Source: Utricularia gibba
Lineage: Eukaryota; Streptophyta; Magnoliopsida; Lamiales; Lentibulariaceae
Assembly: GCA_002189035.1 (NCBI GenBank)
Contig: NEEC01000335.1
Location: 1 to 23,520 of the forward strand
Reading direction: 5' to 3'
DNA: 23,520 nucleotides
Made by a program: the position numbers and the translations under genes. Below the pieces are notes generated by a model. The model saw only the letters and a list, made by a program, of their open reading frames with translations, was not told where the DNA came from and made no database searches. This document shows, piece by piece, positions 7,069 through 18,826 of the stretch. Positions within the stretch are counted from its first letter, which is position 1, and each line of letters starts with the position of its first letter.

Positions 7069-9305
7069 GAATGCTAATAAAATTAAAAACTAAGAAACTT
7101 TCACATGTAGTATATGCTTTAATAACTAACGTATTTACATTATTTATATTTTAATAAACATATATCACATGATTATAAAAATATTTTTTTGTCATTGTAG
7201 AAAGCTCATCACGCCACGCACACCACCCTGGAGAGGTTTCAACAGCTGTTATGAACTCACAACCCCTTGCTCAGCAGATTCAGTAAAATTCTCTAACACT
7301 TGGGCTTCCAACGGATCATATCCCATATTCATTCATACGAAATTGTGCAAGAATAATGTGACTTTGAGTTTGAACTAGATAGTAGGACGCTGATCGAAGA
7401 ATGGCCCATCGAGTCTCTAAAATTGGCCGTCCTCGCTCAACAAATGTGGGGTGCACGTGACATCCCAATTTCAACAAATGCATCATGATTTTCGTCGAGT
7501 GGGCCCATGAGCCCGTCCGAACCCGGGGCCCGGGCCAAGGGCCCCTCGAGAGCGCCCGCCTCAATACGAGGAGGTGTTCCTTCAAAAACCATATACGCGT
7601 CTCGTCACAACCCAACGTTAATAAATGCATCACTTTTTTTGGCGCGCTACTGCTGACTTTGGGCCTGAGTTCGGCACGACCTCCGGCTCGATCAGGGTGC
7701 CCCACCGAGAGCTCCTCCTTAAGTATAAAGTGTGTTGTTGAAAAAAACCGTGTGCGGTTCTCGTGACATCCTAACTTCAACAAATGCATCACGATTTTCG
7801 TCGAGTCGGACGGGACCGGGCTCCCGGGGCCCGGACGAGGCGCAGCGCCGCTCCCCTCCCCCCAAAACTAGAAGGTGTTCCATGGAAAACCATTTAGGCG
7901 GCTCGTGACAACCCAAAGTTAATAAATGCATCACTTTCTTTGCCGGGCTACAATGACTTTACGCTCGAGCCTGGTACGACGTATGGGAAGATTCGAGTGC
8001 CCCCCGAGAGCGTCTCCACAAGTATAAAGCGTGTTGTTGAAAAAACCGTGTTGGGTGCACGTGACATCCTAATTTCAACAAATGTGTCACGATTTTCGCC
8101 GAGTGGGACCAGAGTGGGCTCATCAGCCAGACCGAACCCGGGGCCCAAGCCAAGGGCCCCTCGAGAGCGCCCCCCACAAAACTAGATGGTGTTCCACGAA
8201 AAAAAATTAGGCGGCTCGTGATAACCCAACGCTAAGAAATGCATCCCTTTTTTCGCCGGGCTAAAACTGACTTTGGGCTCATGCCCGGCGCGACCCCCAG
8301 CCCGTGTGCATACGCAGCAGCACCACGAGGCCACATGGGCTTGGTTAATGCCCGCGTGCTCGAGCAGCAGCCACAAGGCCATACGGCCGTGGAAAAAAAG
8401 AAAAACAACCATAAAATACAATAAGCCAAAAATAAAAAATAAAATTGATAAACCCTTGGTTCGGTTCGGGCCCAATCAAAACCCGTAGGGTTTAACCGTT
8501 CGGGTTGAACAGAAAGACAACCCCATGGGTCATGCAAACTGTAATACCCAGAATTTCATCGGGTTGGGTCCGAACCTGAATGGATCCAACCCAGGCCCAT
8601 CTCTAATCATAATCATATGATATAGGTTTATTAAATTATAAATAATTGAAATACATTATTTATTAAACCGTAGGATAACTGTGAAAGCTTCTTTGACTTA
8701 ATTATTACCATTTGATCCTCAGTTGTACTTTGGATGGAGTGTGTATTTTTACTTTAGTCAATTTAATTAGCATTCGATCCTTGGTTATGATTCAGATCAT
8801 ATTTGCTATTTTTTTACTTTAAATATTTTTATTATCATTCGATCCTTAAGTATAATGCGGATCGAGCGCGTATTTTTTATTTTAATATTTTTTATTAGCA
8901 TTCGAACGTTAGGTATGCTGCGGATCGAGCGTATATTTTTCACTCTCATATTTTTATTAGCCTTAGATCCTTAGGTATACTTTGGATCGAGTGCATATTC
9001 ATTTATTTTAAATCTTAATTAGCGTTCCACCGTTAGGAGCAATTTAGAACGTGTATACATTACAATGCCATGCCACACGGGCGTGGTTTACGCACAACCC
9101 ACGCCCGTGTGCCCTTGCAATGTAAACACGCTCCACATTGCTCCTAAGGATCGAGCGTTAACACAAGTTTCAAGTAAACCATCTCCACTCGATCCGAATC
9201 ATGTCTAAAGACCGAAAGCCAATAAAAATATTAAAATAAAAAATATACGCTCGATCCGCATCATATCTTAGAATCGAATGCAAATAGAATCGTTCAAATA
9301 AAAAA
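6975..9305. repeat. Satellite unit 4 (2331 bp)
   Basis: This consensus-like copy carries the GCCCCACCGAGAGC junction near 7700, the 5-C form CGACCCCCAG near 8291 and the GAAAAACAACC form near 8400. This combination recurs in unit 6 but not in units 5 or 7. Private losses are one C in GCAGCGCCGCTCC near 7848 and one C in TTTAACCGTTCGG near 8493. Confidence 0.97.
7457..8298. repeat. GC-rich ABABAB block, unit 4
   Basis: A copies start at 7457, 7763 and 8061; B copies start at 7604, 7905 and 8218. Confidence 0.92.
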
Positions 9306-9507
9306 TATACACTCGATTGGAATCTTAACCAAGGATCGAATGCTAATTAAAATGATTAAAATAAAAATGCACACTCCATCCAAAGTATAACTAAGGGTCG
9401 AATGCTAATAAAATTAAAAACTAAGAAACTTTCACATGTAGTATATGCTTTAATAACTAACGTATTTACATTATTTATATTTTAATAAACATATATCACA
9501 TGATTAT
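8609..9507. repeat. Foldback element 4
   Basis: This is an intact 899-bp copy. The central stem-loop is at 9074-9111, with perfect 13-bp arms and a 12-nt loop. Confidence 0.94.
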
Positions 9508-11633
9508 AAAAATATTTTTTTGTCATTGTAGAAAGCTCATCACGCCACGCACACCACCCTGGAGAGGTTTCAACAGCTGTTATGAACTCACAACCCTTGC
9601 TCAGCAGATTCAGTAAAATTCTCTAACACTTGGGCTTCCAACGGATCATATCCCATATTCATTCATACGAAATTGTGCAAGAATAATGTGACTTTGAGTT
9701 TGAACTAGATAGTAGGACGCTGATCGAAGAATGGCCCATCGAGTCTCTAAAATTGGCCGTCCTCGCTCAACAAATGTGGGGTGCACGTGACATCCCAATT
9801 TCAACAAATGCATCATGATTTTCGTCGAGTGGGCCCATGAGCCCGTCCGAACCCGGGGCCCGGGCCAAGGGCCCCTCGAGAGCGCCCGCCTCAATACGAG
9901 GAGGTGTTCCTTCAAAAACCATATACGCGTCTCGTCACAACCCAACGTTAATAAATGCATCACTTTTTTTGGCGCGCTACTGCTGACTTTGGGCCTGAGT
10001 TCGGCACGACCTCCGGCTCGATCAGGGTGCCCCCGAGAGCTCCTCCTTAAGTATAAAGTGTGTTGTTGAAAAAAACCGTGTGCGGTTCTCGTGACATCCT
10101 AACTTCAACAAATGCATCACGATTTTCGTCGAGTCGGACGGGACCGGGCTCCCGGGGCCCGGACGAGGCGCAGCGCCCGCTCCCCTCCCCCCAAAACTAG
10201 AAGGTGTTCCATGGAAAACCATTTAGGCGGCTCGTGACAACCCAAAGTTAATAAATGCATCACTTTCTTTGCCGGGCTACAATGACTTTACGCTCGAGCC
10301 TGGTACGACGTATGGGAAGATTCGAGTGCCCCCCGAGAGCGTCTCCACAAGTATAAAGCGTGTTGTTGAAAAAACCGTGTTGGGTGCACGTGACATCCTA
10401 ATTTCAACAAATGTGTCACGATTTTCGCCGAGTGGGACCAGAGTGGGCTCATCAGCCAGACCGAACCCGGGGCCCAAGCCAAGGGCCCCTCGAGAGCGCC
10501 CCCCACAAAACTAGATGGTGTTCCACGAAAAAAAATTAGGCGGCTCGTGATAACCCAACGCTAAGAAATGCATCCCTTTTTTCGCCGGGCTAAAACTGAC
10601 TTTGGGCTCATGCCCGGCGCGACCCCAGCCCGTGTGCATACGCAGCAGCACCACGAGGCCACATGGGCTTGGTTAATGCCCGCGTGCTCGAGCAGCAGCC
10701 ACAAGGCCATACGGCCGTGGAAAAAAAGAAAACAACCATAAAATACAATAAGCCAAAAATAAAAAATAAAATTGATAAACCCTTGGTTCGGTTCGGGCCC
10801 AATCAAAACCCGTAGGGTTTAACCCGTTCGGGTTGAACAGAAAGACAACCCCATGGGTCATGCAAACTGTAATACCCAGAATTTCATCGGGTTGGGTCCG
10901 AACCTGAATGGATCCAACCCAGGCCCATCTCTAATCATAATCATATGATATAGGTTTATTAAATTATAAATAATTGAAATACATTATTTATTAAACCGTA
11001 GGATAACTGTGAAAGCTTCTTTGACTTAATTATTACCATTTGATCCTCAGTTGTACTTTGGATGGAGTGTGTATTTTTACTTTAGTCAATTTAATTAGCA
11101 TTCGATCCTTGGTTATGATTCAGATCATATTTGCTATTTTTTTACTTTAAATATTTTTATTATCATTCGATCCTTAAGTATAATGCGGATCGAGCGCGTA
11201 TTTTTTATTTTAATATTTTTTATTAGCATTCGAACGTTAGGTATGCTGCGGATCGAGCGTATATTTTTCACTCTCATATTTTTATTAGCCTTAGATCCTT
11301 AGGTATACTTTGGATCGAGTGCATATTCATTTATTTTAAATCTTAATTAGCGTTCCACCGTTAGGAGCAATTTAGAACGTGTATACATTACAATGCCATG
11401 CCACACGGGCGTGGTTTACGCACAACCCACGCCCGTGTGCCCTTGCAATGTAAACACGCTCCACATTGCTCCTAAGGATCGAGCGTTAACACAAGTTTCA
11501 AGTAAACCATCTCCACTCGATCCGAATCATGTCTAAAGACCGAAAGCCAATAAAAATATTAAAATAAAAAATATACGCTCGATCCGCATCATATCTTAGA
11601 ATCGAATGCAAATAGAATCGTTCAAATAAAAAA
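9306..11633. repeat. Satellite unit 5 (2328 bp)
   Basis: This full copy has the short B1 junction (GTGCCCCCGAGAGC near 10029), the 4-C form CGACCCCAG near 10620 and the 4-A form GAAAACAACC near 10728. Unit 7 carries the same forms at the last two sites and a near-identical junction. A private loss of one C (CACAACCCTTGC near 9590) breaks the forward frame of linker 1 in this copy. Confidence 0.97.
9787..10626. repeat. GC-rich ABABAB block, unit 5
   Basis: A copies start at 9787, 10091 and 10390; B copies start at 9934, 10234 and 10547. Confidence 0.92.
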
Positions 11634-11835
11634 TATACACTCGATTGGAATCTTAACCAAGGATCGAATGCTAATTAAAATGATTAAAATAAAAATGCAC
11701 ACTCCATCCAAAGTATAACTAAGGGTCGAATGCTAATAAAATTAAAAACTAAGAAACTTTCACATGTAGTATATGCTTTAATAACTAACGTATTTACATT
11801 ATTTATATTTTAATAAACATATATCACATGATTAT
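10937..11835. repeat. Foldback element 5
   Basis: This is an intact 899-bp copy. The central stem-loop is at 11402-11439 and the extended core hairpin at 11362-11484. Confidence 0.94.
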
Positions 11836-13963
11836 AAAAATATTTTTTTTGTCATTGTAGAAAGCTCATCACGCCACGCACACCACCCTGGAGAGGTTTC
11901 AACAGCTGTTATGAACTCACAACCCCTTGCTCAGCAGATTCAGTAAAATTCTCTAACACTTGGGCTTCCAACGGATCATATCCCATATTCATTCATACGA
12001 AATTGTGCAAGAATAATGTGACTTTGAGTTTGAACTAGATAGTAGGACGCTGATCGAAGAATGGCCCATCGAGTCTCTAAAATTGGCCGTCCTCGCTCAA
12101 CAAATGTGGGGTGCACGTGACATCCCAATTTCAACAAATGCATCATGATTTTCGTCGAGTGGGCCCATGAGCCCGTCCGAACCCGGGGCCCGGGCCAAGG
12201 GCCCTCGAGAGCGCCCGCCTCAATACGAGGAGGTGTTCCTTCAAAAACCATATACGCGTCTCGTCACAACCCAACGTTAATAAATGCATCACTTTTTTTG
12301 GCGCGCTACTGCTGACTTTGGGCCTGAGTTCGGCACGACCTCCGGCTCGATCAGGGTGCCCCACCGAGCTCCTCCTTAAGTATAAAGTGTGTTGTTGAAA
12401 AAAACCGTGTGCGGTTCTCGTGACATCCTAACTTCAACAAATGCATCACGATTTTCGTCGAGTCGGACGGGACCGGGCTCCCGGGGCCCGGACGAGGCGC
12501 AGCGCCCGCTCCCTCCCCCCCAAAACTAGAAGGTGTTCCATGGAAAACCATTTAGGCGGCTCGTGACAACCCAAAGTTAATAAATGCATCACTTTCTTTG
12601 CCGGGCTACAATGACTTTACGCTCGAGCCTGGTACGACGTATGGGAAGATTCGAGTGCCCCCCGAGAGCGTCTCCACAAGTATAAAGCGTGTTGTTGAAA
12701 AAACCGTGTTGGGTGCACGTGACATCCTAATTTCAACAAATGTGTCACGATTTTCGCCGAGTGGGACCAGAGTGGGCTCATCAGCCAGACCGAACCCGGG
12801 GCCCAAGCCAAGGGCCCTCGAGAGCGCCCCCCACAAAACTAGATGGTGTTCCACGAAAAAAAATTAGGCGGCTCGTGATAACCCAACGCTAAGAAATGCA
12901 TCCCTTTTTTCGCCGGGCTAAAACTGACTTTGGGCTCATGCCCGGCGCGACCCCCAGCCCGTGTGCATACGCAGCAGCACCACGAGGCCACATGGGCTTG
13001 GTTAATGCCCGCGTGCTCGAGCAGCAGCCACAAGGCCATACGGCCGTGGAAAAAAAGAAAAACAACCATAAAATACAATAAGCCAAAAATAAAAAATAAA
13101 ATTGATAAACCCTTGGTTCGGTTCGGGCCCAATCAAAACCCGTAGGGTTTAACCCGTTCGGGTTGAACAGAAAGACAACCCCATGGGTCATGCAAACTGT
13201 AATACCCAGAATTTCATCGGGTTGGGTCCGAACCTGAATGGATCCAACCCAGGCCCATCTCTAATCATAATCATATGATATAGGTTTATTAAATTATAAA
13301 TAATTGAAATACATTATTTATTAAACCGTAGGATAACTGTGAAAGCTTCTTTGACTTAATTATTACCATTTGATCCTCAGTTGTACTTTGGATGGAGTGT
13401 GTATTTTTACTTTAGTCAATTTAATTAGCATTCGATCCTTGGTTATGATTCAGATCATATTTGCTATTTTTTTACTTTAAATATTTTTATTATCATTCGA
13501 TCCTTAAGTATAATGCGGATCGAGCGCGTATTTTTTATTTTAATATTTTTTATTAGCATTCGAACGTTAGGTATGCTGCGGATCGAGCGTATATTTTTCA
13601 CTCTCATATTTTTATTAGCCTTAGATCCTTAGGTATACTTTGGATCGAGTGCATATTCATTTATTTTAAATCTTAATTAGCGTTCCACCGTTAGGAGCAA
13701 TTTAGAACGTGTATACATTACAATGCCATGCCACACGGGCGTGGTTTACGCACAACCCACGCCCGTGTGCCCTTGCAATGTAAACACGCTCCACATTGCT
13801 CCTAAGGATCGAGCGTTAACACAAGTTTCAAGTAAACCATCTCCACTCGATCCGAATCATGTCTAAAGACCGAAAGCCAATAAAAATATTAAAATAAAAA
13901 ATATACGCTCGATCCGCATCATATCTTAGAATCGAATGCAAATAGAATCGTTCAAATAAAAAA
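11634..13963. repeat. Satellite unit 6 (2330 bp)
   Basis: This copy shares with unit 4 the 5-C form near 12951 and the GAAAAACAACC form near 13057. Private changes are the loss of one C in GGGCCCTCGAG in both subrepeat A1 (near 12201) and subrepeat A3 (near 12816), and a two-base deletion in CCACCGAGCTCC near 12361. These shift every reading frame across the GC-rich block. Confidence 0.97.
12117..12955. repeat. GC-rich ABABAB block, unit 6
   Basis: A copies start at 12117, 12420 and 12719; B copies start at 12263, 12563 and 12875. Three private small deletions near 12201, 12361 and 12816 break all reading frames here. Confidence 0.92.
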
Positions 13964-14165
13964 TATACACTCGATTGGAATCTTAACCAAGGATCGAATG
14001 CTAATTAAAATGATTAAAATAAAAATGCACACTCCATCCAAAGTATAACTAAGGGTCGAATGCTAATAAAATTAAAAACTAAGAAACTTTCACATGTAGT
14101 ATATGCTTTAATAACTAACGTATTTACATTATTTATATTTTAATAAACATATATCACATGATTAT
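13267..14165. repeat. Foldback element 6
   Basis: This is an intact 899-bp copy. The central stem-loop is at 13732-13769. Confidence 0.94.
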
Positions 14166-16292
14166 AAAAATATTTTTTTTGTCATTGTAGAAAGCTCATC
14201 ACGCCACGCACACCACCCTGGAGAGGTTTCAACAGCTGTTATGAACTCACAACCCCTTGCTCAGCAGATTCAGTAAAATTCTCTAACACTTGGGCTTCCA
14301 ACGGATCATATCCCATATTCATTCATACGAAATTGTGCAAGAATAATGTGACTTTGAGTTTGAACTAGATAGTAGGACGCTGATCGAAGAATGGCCCATC
14401 GAGTCTCTAAAATTGGCCGTCCTCGCTCAACAAATGTGGGGTGCACGTGACATCCCAATTTCAACAAATGCATCATGATTTTCGTCGAGTGGGCCCATGA
14501 GCCCGTCCGAACCCGGGGCCCGGGCCAAGGGCCCCTCGAGAGCGCCCGCCTCAATACGAGGAGGTGTTCCTTCAAAAACCATATACGCGTCTCGTCACAA
14601 CCCAACGTTAATAAATGCATCACTTTTTTTGGCGCGCTACTGCTGACTTTGGGCCTGAGTTCGGCACGACCTCCGGCTCGATCAGGGTGCCCCCCGAGAG
14701 CTCCTCCTTAAGTATAAAGTGTGTTGTTGAAAAAAACCGTGTGCGGTTCTCGTGACATCCTAACTTCAACAAATGCATCACGATTTTCGTCGAGTCGGAC
14801 GGGACCGGGCTCCGGGGCCCGGACGAGGCGCAGCGCCCGCTCCCCTCCCCCAAAACTAGAAGGTGTTCCATGGAAAACCATTTAGGCGGCTCGTGACAAC
14901 CCAAAGTTAATAAATGCATCACTTTCTTTGCCGGGCTACAATGACTTTACGCTCGAGCCTGGTACGACGTATGGGAAGATTCGAGTGCCCCCCGAGAGCG
15001 TCTCCACAAGTATAAAGCGTGTTGTTGAAAAAACCGTGTTGGGTGCACGTGACATCCTAATTTCAACAAATGTGTCACGATTTTCGCCGAGTGGGACCAG
15101 AGTGGGCTCATCAGCCAGACCGAACCCGGGGCCCAAGCCAAGGGCCCCTCGAGAGCGCCCCCCACAAAACTAGATGGTGTTCCACGAAAAAAAATTAGGC
15201 GGCTCGTGATAACCCAACGCTAAGAAATGCATCCCTTTTTTCGCCGGGCTAAAACTGACTTTGGGCTCATGCCCGGCGCGACCCCAGCCCGTGTGCATAC
15301 GCAGCAGCACCACGAGGCCACATGGGCTTGGTTAATGCCCGCGTGCTCGAGCAGCAGCCACAAGGCCATACGGCCGTGGAAAAAAAGAAAACAACCATAA
15401 AATACAATAAGCCAAAAATAAAAAATAAAATTGATAAACCCTTGGTTCGGTTCGGGCCCAATCAAAACCCGTAGGGTTTAACCCGTTCGGGTTGAACAGA
15501 AAGACAACCCCATGGGTCATGCAAACTGTAATACCCAGAATTTCATCGGGTTGGGTCCGAACCTGAATGGATCCAACCCAGGCCCATCTCTAATCATAAT
15601 CATATGATATAGGTTTATTAAATTATAAATAATTGAAATACATTATTTATTAAACCGTAGGATAACTGTGAAAGCTTCTTTGACTTAATTATTACCATTT
15701 GATCCTCAGTTGTACTTTGGATGGAGTGTGTATTTTTACTTTAGTCAATTTAATTAGCATTCGATCCTTGGTTATGATTCAGATCATATTTGCTATTTTT
15801 TTACTTTAAATATTTTTATTATCATTCGATCCTTAAGTATAATGCGGATCGAGCGCGTATTTTTTATTTTAATATTTTTTATTAGCATTCGAACGTTAGG
15901 TATGCTGCGGATCGAGCGTATATTTTTCACTCTCATATTTTTATTAGCCTTAGATCCTTAGGTATACTTTGGATCGAGTGCATATTCATTTATTTTAAAT
16001 CTTAATTAGCGTTCCACCGTTAGGAGCAATTTAGAACGTGTATACATTACAATGCCATGCCACACGGGCGTGGTTTACGCACAACCCACGCCCGTGTGCC
16101 CTTGCAATGTAAACACGCTCCACATTGCTCCTAAGGATCGAGCGTTAACACAAGTTTCAAGTAAACCATCTCCACTCGATCCGAATCATGTCTAAAGACC
16201 GAAAGCCAATAAAAATATTAAAATAAAAAATATACGCTCGATCCGCATCATATCTTAGAATCGAATGCAAATAGAATCGTTCAAATAAAAAA
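13964..16292. repeat. Satellite unit 7 (2329 bp)
   Basis: This full copy carries the unit-5-like combination: GTGCCCCCCGAGAGC near 14688, 4-C CGACCCCAG near 15279 and GAAAACAACC near 15387. A private loss of one C gives GCTCCGGGGCCCGG near 14809. The tracts near 14848 also read one C shorter than in unit 8. Confidence 0.97.
14447..15285. repeat. GC-rich ABABAB block, unit 7
   Basis: A copies start at 14447, 14752 and 15049; B copies start at 14594, 14893 and 15206. Confidence 0.92.
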
Positions 16293-16494
16293 TATACACT
16301 CGATTGGAATCTTAACCAAGGATCGAATGCTAATTAAAATGATTAAAATAAAAATGCACACTCCATCCAAAGTATAACTAAGGGTCGAATGCTAATAAAA
16401 TTAAAAACTAAGAAACTTTCACATGTAGTATATGCTTTAATAACTAACGTATTTACATTATTTATATTTTAATAAACATATATCACATGATTAT
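15596..16494. repeat. Foldback element 7
   Basis: This is an intact 899-bp copy. The central stem-loop is at 16061-16098. Confidence 0.94.
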
Positions 16495-18624
16495 AAAAAT
16501 ATTTTTTTTGTCATTGTAGAAAGCTCATCACGCCACGCACACCACCCTGGAGAGGTTTCAACAGCTGTTATGAACTCACAACCCCTTGCTCAGCAGATTC
16601 AGTAAAATTCTCTAACACTTGGGCTTCCAACGGATCATATCCCATATTCATTCATACGAAATTGTGCAAGAATAATGTGACTTTGAGTTTGAACTAGATA
16701 GTAGGACGCTGATCGAAGAATGGCCCATCGAGTCTCTAAAATTGGCCGTCCTCGCTCAACAAATGTGGGGTGCACGTGACATCCCAATTTCAACAAATGC
16801 ATCATGATTTTCGTCGAGTGGGCCCATGAGCCCGTCCGAACCCGGGGCCCGGGCCAAGGGCCCCTCGAGAGCGCCCGCCTCAATACGAGGAGGTGTTCCT
16901 TCAAAAACCATATACGCGTCTCGTCACAACCCAACGTTAATAAATGCATCACTTTTTTTGGCGCGCTACTGCTGACTTTGGGCCTGAGTTCGGCACGACC
17001 TCCGGCTCGATCAGGGTGCCCCACCGAGAGCTCCTCCTTAAGTATAAAGTGTGTTGTTGAAAAAAACCGTGTGCGGTTCTCGTGACATCCTAACTTCAAC
17101 AAATGCATCACGATTTTCGTCGAGTCGGACGGGACCGGGCTCCCGGGGCCCGGACGAGGCGCAGCGCCCGCTCCCCTCCCCCCAAAACTAGAAGGTGTTC
17201 CATGGAAAACCATTTAGGCGGCTCGTGACAACCCAAAGTTAATAAATGCATCACTTTCTTTGCCGGGCTACAATGACTTTACGCTCGAGCCTGGTACGAC
17301 GTATGGGAAGATTCGAGTGCCCCCCGAGAGCGTCTCCACAAGTATAAAGCGTGTTGTTGAAAAAACCGTGTTGGGTGCACGTGACATCCTAATTTCAACA
17401 AATGTGTCACGATTTTCGCCGAGTGGGACCAGAGTGGGCTCATCAGCCAGACCGAACCCGGGGCCCAAGCCAAGGGCCCCTCGAGAGCGCCCCCCCACAA
17501 AACTAGATGGTGTTCCACGAAAAAAAATTAGGCGGCTCGTGATAACCCAACGCTAAGAAATGCATCCCTTTTTTCGCCGGGCTAAAACTGACTTTGGGCT
17601 CATGCCCGGCGCGACCCCAGCCCGTGTGCATACGCAGCAGCACCACGAGGCCACATGGGCTTGGTTAATGCCCGCGTGCTCGAGCAGCAGCCACAAGGCC
17701 ATACGGCCGTGGAAAAAAGAAAAACAACCATAAAATACAATAAGCCAAAAATAAAAAATAAAATTGATAAACCCTTGGTTCGGTTCGGGCCCAATCAAAA
17801 CCCGTAGGGTTTAACCCGTTCGGGTTGAACAGAAAGACAACCCATGGGTCATGCAAACTGTAATACCCAGAATTTCATCGGGTTGGGTCCGAACCTGAAT
17901 GGATCCAACCCAGGCCCATCTCTAATCATAATCATATGATATAGGTTTATTAAATTATAAATAATTGAAATACATTATTTATTAAACCGTAGGATAACTG
18001 TGAAAGCTTCTTTGACTTAATTATTACCATTTGATCCTCAGTTGTACTTTGGATGGAGTGTGTATTTTTACTTTAGTCAATTTAATTAGCATTCGATCCT
18101 TGGTTATGATTCAGATCATATTTGCTATTTTTTTACTTTAAATATTTTTATTATCATTCGATCCTTAAGTATAATGCGGATCGAGCGCGTATTTTTTATT
18201 TTAATATTTTTTATTAGCATTCGAACGTTAGGTATGCTGCGGATCGAGCGTATATTTTTCACTCTCATATTTTTATTAGCCTTAGATCCTTAGGTATACT
18301 TTGGATCGAGTGCATATTCATTTATTTTAAATCTTAATTAGCGTTCCACCGTTAGGAGCAATTTAGAACGTGTATACATTACAATGCCATGCCACACGGG
18401 CGTGGTTTACGCACAACCCACGCCCGTGTGCCCTTGCAATGTAAACACGCTCCACATTGCTCCTAAGGATCGAGCGTTAACACAAGTTTCAAGTAAACCA
18501 TCTCCACTCGATCCGAATCATGTCTAAAGACCGAAAGCCAATAAAAATATTAAAATAAAAAATATACGCTCGATCCGCATCATATCTTAGAATCGAATGC
18601 AAATAGAATCGTTCAAATAAAAAA
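16293..18624. repeat. Satellite unit 8 (2332 bp)
   Basis: This full copy shares with unit 3 the 7-C run near 17490 and the ACCGAGAGC junction near 17022. It lacks one A in the purine tract near 17713 and one C in AACCCATGGG near 17839. An accidental minus-strand open frame is longest here (16635-17213) because no indel interrupts it in this copy. Confidence 0.97.
16776..17618. repeat. GC-rich ABABAB block, unit 8
   Basis: A copies start at 16776, 17082 and 17381; B copies start at 16923, 17225 and 17539. This is the longest version of the block (843 bp). Confidence 0.92.
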
Positions 18625-18826
18625 TATACACTCGATTGGAATCTTAACCAAGGATCGAATGCTAATTAAAATGATTAAAATAAAAATGCACACTCCATCC
18701 AAAGTATAACTAAGGGTCGAATGCTAATAAAATTAAAAACTAAGAAACTTTCACATGTAGTATATGCTTTAATAACTAACGTATTTACATTATTTATATT
18801 TTAATAAACATATATCACATGATTAT
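17928..18826. repeat. Foldback element 8
   Basis: This is an intact 899-bp copy. The central stem-loop is at 18393-18430. Elements 3 to 8 all have exactly the same length by these boundaries, although their units differ in total length. Most length variation therefore falls outside the foldback. Confidence 0.94.

Larger units (their letters stand above)
6278..7176. repeat. Foldback element 3, representative copy with 62-bp subrepeat arms
   Basis: This 899-bp copy was used to work out the structure. The left arm runs 6278-6755 and the right arm 6768-7176, around a 12-nt loop. The outer 100 bases of the two arms match closely when one is reverse-complemented, for example ATAATCATATGATATAGG against ATAATCATGTGATATATG, then GTTTATTAAA in both. 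Inside lie 61-65 bp subrepeats: six on the left, starting near 6383, 6445, 6510, 6573, 6635 and 6697, and five inverted ones on the right, ending near 6821, 6882, 6944, 7006 and 7068. The missing right subrepeat explains most of the ~70-bp difference in arm length. Known foldback transposons have long terminal inverted repeats built from tandem subrepeats. No transposase is present, so this would be non-autonomous. No convincing target-site duplication is visible. Confidence 0.93.

Noticed and set aside
16635-17213. Minus-strand open frame of 192 codons, with shorter versions (about 105 codons) in most other units
   Set aside because: The frame runs through the 150-bp subrepeats, giving a peptide that repeats an HLLKLGCHE-like segment every ~50 residues. 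Indels break or shorten it in other units (for example unit 6 and unit 10). It persists only because the units are nearly identical. There is no recognisable domain and the composition is biased.
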